A stretch of DNA of 64,000 nucleotides, taken from assembly GCA_025201365.1 (NCBI GenBank), contig JAIXMF010000016.1, positions 186,001 through 250,000 of the forward strand. Direction: 5' to 3'. The translations under genes were made by a program, and so were the position numbers. The notes beneath the pieces are model-generated. The model was not told the origin of the DNA and made no database searches. It saw only the letters and a list, made by a program, of their open reading frames with translations. Source of the DNA: Syncephalis plumigaleata. Its lineage: Eukaryota > Zoopagomycota > Zoopagomycetes > Zoopagales > Piptocephalidaceae. Shown here in pieces: positions 58,982-64,000 of this stretch (its first letter is position 1; each line of letters opens with the position of its first letter).

Positions 58982-60375
58982 ATGAATCAGGATTCATTGA
59001 CGAAGCGTTCGGGTGCTTATCTCTTTAGCAAAGCCGAAAGCAATTTGCTCATCAGCCTATGTTCATTAATATTCGTGGTGAATTTCATAGCTTATGCCTA
59101 CATTTACTATCATCGCAATTACCCGCCGCTCAAAGCCAAGCATGTTCCCATTATGGGATTATTCCTAATAAGTAAGTGACTGGGTTATTCTTGATATCTA
59201 CTGGAAATCATTACTGTGTATGTGTGTGTGTACGTATTCTATAATGGCTAATCCATTGACTTTTTTAACGGTAACTTCTACGACATGAACAGGCTCTTTC
59301 TTTTGGTGGCTTGGCATGATGGTAAGTAGCTGACAATAATAATGGCTTCAATCACTTGTATGTATACTCATCTATATTACGTATCGATAGCATTCTAATG
59401 GTGTCTTTGGTTACTCGGGTGGCTGGTCTATCTGTTCACTCTGGGAGGGTAAGTAAACCGCTAGTGCAATGGCGAATATCGATGTTCCGTCATTTTCGGT
59501 GTGATGATCGCCATTCTAGCCAATTGTATTCATACATAACCAATTAGTACTAATATGCATGCCCATCTATCTATCTATCTATCTTTGTTCTATATATATT
59601 TATAGTTTGGATGCAGTTCTGTCTGGGTGCCTCACTTACATTGGCATTGCTTATCTTCGACTTTACACGCTTCGACACGTTTTCCTACTGCAACAGTCAT
59701 TGTCTAAGCGTCCAGTGCTTGTTCCATGGTTATCTTCTGCATACCAATGGTCACAATTGGTATTGTATCTAGTGCAGTGCCTGGATTTGCCACGTATGTT
59801 GCCCAAAATGGAACATGTGCCGTTACACTTGTATACAAATGCATCTGTTTTGCTACAGCAGCCATAGCAGCCATAGTGGTCCTCTACTTTACCTGGGAGC
59901 TTCGTAATGTACGTCGAGCATTTAACGAGTTCAGACAATTACGATATGGATGTTTGGCCTTGATCTTTTGTGTTATTTGGAATTCTGCCATCATTCTACT
60001 CCAATACCATTGGAGTGCTTGGGGCGTATACTCTATGTTAATACTGGTAAGTTTATTATTATTACAATAATGATTGATCAAATGATACAGCATGACTAAT
60101 AGCAAATTGCCTACCTCTAGAATGTACTCACTTGCACATTCTTCTTCTGGTTGGTATTCTTCCGGCCATTCTACGGCCATCTCTTCCGTCGTGAGGCATG
60201 CATGCAAGACTTTTTGAACAGTCTTACGCGTGACACCGATGAATCACTGGAAATGGCTGCCTCGTTGGCGGCAGCGGCAGCAATCGCCAATAACAACTCT
60301 AAAAATGCTAGTTATGGTCGTGTACGACCCTTACCATCGGATCTTACAGGGCATACTTATAGATCACCGGTATAA
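58982..60375 (+). CDS. Seven-transmembrane receptor (fungal GPCR-like), member 2
   Basis: Five or more exons. Exon 1 ends near 59171, and two short exons follow (about 59293-59321 and 59391-59448). A long exon runs from about 59606, and the last lies near 60121-60375. It parallels member 1: RNYPPLKAKHVPIMG, SFFWWLGMM, FCIPMVTIGIVSSAVPGF, VRRAFNEFRQLRYGCLALI, then a tail RREACMQDFLNSL matching FHREAYLQQFVNDLM. The long exon changes frame twice (near 59631-59637 and at 59724-59726); each time one base is missing, and member 1 aligns without gaps across both points. So it is a pseudogene only if the sequence is correct at both. Ligand unknown. Confidence 0.68.
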
Positions 60376-62675
60376 GGCCAAAGTAGTATATGGACAATAG
60401 TGTACTTTATTATTGTTACAAAACCTCAATTACCCATTAATATCTTTTGTTATGTCATAAGAGATCCAACCGAACGAATAGATTCGTATAAAATAACACA
60501 CACACGAACACGAACACACACACATACATATATATATATCACGCATAATTTGTACTTAATCTTAGCAATAAAGCAATAAACTAGCTCTTATCCACATACG
60601 ATAGTAATAAATTGTATTCATTAGAACTAGAACATTAGTAGTAGACTCCTATTCAGTATGTTATCATAACCATAATGTGGATGATGATGATCTTCTCGAC
60701 CATCAAGTTGTATCAACTGGTTATGGTAGTATCATTTACTGTATAGATACATCTAGTTGAATATAGAAAATAATGCCAACCACACGATTCAAGGCCTGTT
60801 CATCAATAACCATAATAATCATCTAGTGCCATGTAATAAGGAGTAGCAAGCCAACAGATATGCCTTCCAATCATATTGTCTAGACAGTTGATGTTGCCTC
60901 ATGTTGCCTCATGTTGCCACTAGTCGTGGTCGATCTCTACTACACACAACAACTGCTACTACTACTATCGTAGCTCCATGCTGTTTTATACTAGAATGGC
61001 CAACGGAAACATCGCCATATACGGTGAAAAAAGAGGGAGACGAACAAGGAGACGACGTGAGTATGGAGATGAAATGGTTATCCACATCTTTCCTTACTAT
61101 TCGTCTGAAACAACAAGCATTATCATCTGAGCTCACTAATATACTTGAACATCCTCATTTGATCTAACGTTTCAAACGGCATAATAACCAGGACCATTCA
61201 CCTATTATAATGAACATACCATAGTTCCATTGAAATAGACCATCACTATTGTTATGATATAGGTACACGTATAGATATCGTGGATGTAGGACACACTTAT
61301 CTATACACATATGCACCTGCAATAGCTACACTATAACGGTTATACCGTACACGTGTACACCATCCATGAAGTGAAGTCGCATATGCGGAATATGGAGATC
61401 CGCGGAGTGACAACGTGTTTTTTTTTGGTGTTTTAGAGCTACACCGCTTCTTTAAATGTCCTGGAACCCACATGGCGTGGACTGGTCTTCTTTCCTATTT
61501 ACCAGTAGATGTTCTCTACTCCGAATCAATCCTGACATTTAGTAGCTCCTCGGTTCAGTGGATTGCTATTTGTTGTTTTTGTATTGTCATTATCGTCTCT
61601 TTGCTCAAAACATATCATTTGATTGCTTCAAATTGAATTGGCGCACCCTTTCTTAGGTTTGCTTATTAGTGCGCGCTACCTTTTCTGGTTTATTGCTCTC
61701 TGTCTCTCCTCTCTCCTCTCCTCTCCTCTTCTTTTTTCTTAACCGTTCATTATTCATTGATACCTTAGTGGACGTGCCCTCTCTCTCTCTCTCTCGCTCG
61801 CTTTCACGCTTTCATGCTTTCACGCTCTCTTCACAGTTACTCAAACGCTTGTGTTGCACACCAACATTTAACGCTTTACGCTTACTCTCCTATACTCCTT
61901 TCTCCTCTCTCTCTCTATCACTTTACTCCACATTCACTAACGAACTAGCCATTCTCCTTTTCTCTCCATACTGCATTCATCAGATATTGTTAACTAAAGA
62001 CACACTACTATGACCAGTTCTTGTTTCTCGTATAGCTTTGTTTTCTCTTGGTAATATAGTTTTGGTCTTGTTATCACACTGCGCTACATCAATTTTTACG
62101 CTATATATTAAATTTGTTGCTCCACGTCACATTTACATATCCTTTCATTCGCGCTCGCTCCTCTCTCCTAGTCTTGTTGTCCTTCTTTATTATTATTATA
62201 TTACGTACACTTTTCGAGTAGAACCAGTTAGTATTCATTATTTATTAGTATTTTCGCCAAGGATATCATAGTAATTTTGTCGTGTACGGTATTGTATTAC
62301 GACGACGTATTATTGAGCGAAATAACAACAACAACATTACGAAATATTAGTAGCGCACTCTCGACCTAAACGACAGATACAAACGTCAACATTGTTTTTT
62401 ACTACTTACTTGGTGGTCTCGCAGCTGTTTAGAAATTATCGCTACTAAGCGTTATACACTGTGTCCATTTATCCGTATAGACAACAACACCAATAATTAT
62501 TATTACTACTACTACTACAAAAGTCATCTCACCATTGTTCGACATAAACAACGAGCAAGTGAAATATCCGATCTGTGCTCATTCTACTCTCGTACGGTAA
62601 CGTTTCATGTCAAACAACTTGATCATTAGTTAGAATTATTATATACGTATCGCCACTATCATCATCATCATCATC
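60376..62675. other. Long gene-poor region (2.3 kb)
   Basis: AT- and CT-rich, with CA/TA repeats (about 60500-60540) and CT tracts (about 61690-61735, 61780-61800). An 88-codon frame at 60901-61167 ends in a plausible helical stretch but has no recognisable family. Probably promoter and leader for the last receptor gene. Confidence 0.5.
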
Positions 62676-64000
62676 ATGATTCGACATACCACCTATACGG
62701 AAAGTATCATCTACTTGGTGCTAGCCTGTGTGTTGGCAGCCATCTATATCGTCACCACTATGGGTTATTATTATTTCGCACCTGACACGCCAGAACTTCG
62801 TAAACGTTCCGTGTCGTTGACCATTGTCGGTGCTATCGCATCAGCGGGTATAAGTACGGTCTTTATGGTTCAGGCTGCCTCGCCAAAGACGAATCCGTCA
62901 TTCCTACCGCTTTGGGGTGCTTATATCGGGTTTGCCGCCTGGTCCGTATCATTACTAGGGCGAGTTTGGCGTGCACGTTTCTTGGCGGATATTCGACGTG
63001 CCAAAGCGAATAACATGGCGCCATGACAGGTACGAATAATAATCATCAGCATCAGCAGCAATACGCCAACTCGAATGAGATGCACGCGCAATTACGTCGA
63101 GAGCAGAACTGGCTTCGACGTCGACGTGCACCCATGGGCGATATCACCTTAACGGGTATAATGGCGGCCATCGGTGCCAGTACCCTCATCTGTTTAATAC
63201 TCGTGCAGTGCATGTCTACGCGGTATCGTTTGGTGCCACTCGATCTTGGTAGTCATAACTGGGGCAACTGGGAGTATATTCCATTCTACGTGATGTCCGG
63301 CTTCTTCATGGTTATTCTATGTCCGGTCATCCTATGGTTACTCCTGGGAATGCACGACGCGTATAACATCGCGAGTGACCTACAACTAACCGTGTCGTTT
63401 ACCTTGATGATTGCGCCAATCTATTTCATATGGACAAGTATACCCGCGTTGGAGAGGACAGTCGACGCCATTCTATGGTTGGTGGTACTTTTATTCGCGG
63501 CTCATGTATTCTCGGTGATTCGCCCGTTGAAACGTGCGCTACGTCTCCGCTTAGAAAGACGCCTACTATCGCGTAATCAATTCTATCGTGCCCTAGACGA
63601 CCCGGTAGCTTTTCGTCGTCTCGAACGATTGGCAGAAGCCGATTTCTCGGTGGAGAATTGTCGGTTCATCGAGGGATATCGCAAGTTACAGGAACGCACC
63701 AAAACAGTGAAGCGACAACAGGAGAAGAAAGAAGAGGAGCGACGATTAAAGGCGGAGCAAGCAGCCGCGGAGAATTGGAACACACTTCAGGCCGCGCAAG
63801 TTGCCATGCAAACGGCACTTGCCATGCGAGCATTAGGTCTTCCCGGTACCGTGGAGTTCTCGCCTACCTCCCCGCAACACTATCATATGGCCGATACGGC
63901 TTCGCACGCCGAGGAGAAAAACTCGAGCAAGGTGGCGCTCGACTGGAATCCACCACGAATCTCATGCATTGAAATACCCAGTGCCGTACCGTTAAAGACG
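62676..64000 (+). CDS. Seven-transmembrane protein with RGS-like module, member 3, 3' end outside the window
   Basis: The first reading frame (62676-63026, 116 aa) gives TM1-TM3: SIIYLVLACVLAAIYIV, LTIVGAIASAGISTVFMV and GAYIGFAAWSVSLLGRVW. A second frame starts at 63023, overlapping the stop as ATGA, and gives TM4-TM7 (TGIMAAIGASTLICLILV, VMSGFFMVILCPVILWLLLG, TLMIAPIYFIWTSI, AILWLVVLLFAAHVFSVI). It then continues RNQFYRALDDPVAFRRLERLA and FSVENCRFIEGYRKL, the pattern of an RGS domain, and a Gln/Ala-rich helix, and runs off at 64000. Together the frames make one 7TM-RGS protein; the break equals one missing base between about 63015 and 63023. No credible intron bridges it. 7TM-RGS proteins act on G-alpha at the plasma membrane. 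Confidence 0.72.

Noticed and set aside
60901-61167. 88-codon frame with KWLSTSFLTIRLKQQALSS
   Set aside because: The end looks protein-like, but the start is a repeat and I could not link it to any family or to convincing splice sites; left as intergenic.
1-64000. tRNA, rRNA or CRISPR structures
   Set aside because: I looked for B-box-like GTTCGA motifs, long conserved RNA blocks and spaced direct repeats and found none that held up; a tRNAscan or Rfam search would settle it.

Overview
The window reads as nuclear DNA of an early-diverging fungus or a close opisthokont relative. Genes are dense and carry many short introns (about 45-120 nt, GTAAGT-like donors). Intergenic DNA is AT-rich and full of microsatellites. 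Proteins carry long Ser/Thr/Asn/Gln runs. The host gene set mixes fungal traits (7TM receptors with an RGS-type tail, a secreted FAS1 protein, Cue1) with genes that yeasts lack but animals or plants keep: NELF-B, augmin subunit HAUS8/AUG8, RalGAP-beta, ALADIN and a DDX21-type helicase. A secreted GH46 chitosanase would suit a fungus that meets chitosan-rich walls, for example a mycoparasite of Mucorales; that placement is inference.

Layout. 0-9.2 kb: the 3' part of a RasGEF, then on the minus strand a FAS1 protein, the chitosanase and the DDX21-like helicase. 10-20 kb: a secreted kinase-like protein, UTP14, HAUS8 (minus), Pol III subunit POLR3H/Rpc25, and NELF-B. 20-26 kb: RalGAP-beta (minus). 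26.5-32.3 kb: a young Ty3/Gypsy retrotransposon with matching 299-bp LTRs. 32.5-41 kb: a secreted pseudokinase, HEM4, a myristoylated EF-hand sensor, a 7TM receptor and a HIT hydrolase. 41-49 kb: a second secreted pseudokinase, RBM25, a mitochondrial rhodanese, two small secreted proteins and an AIRIM-like protein. 49-57 kb (all minus): an AWS-SET methyltransferase, Cue1, ALADIN and a small unknown gene. 59-64 kb: two more 7TM genes, the last with an RGS-like module and cut by the window edge.

The most novel signal is a family of three secreted kinase-fold proteins spread over 32 kb. One keeps the catalytic Lys, Asp and Asn; in the other two the VAIK Lys is Thr and the DFG-type Asp is lost. 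A second theme is three related 7TM receptors within 26 kb. The third is technical but important. At least a dozen well-conserved host genes contain single-base frame breaks, and nearly all have the same sign (one base missing). That points to consensus errors in the assembly rather than decay, so the gene models given here span those points.

I recognised no tRNA, rRNA, CRISPR array or replication origin. Exon limits are read by eye from splice signals and protein similarity held in memory; no search was run.
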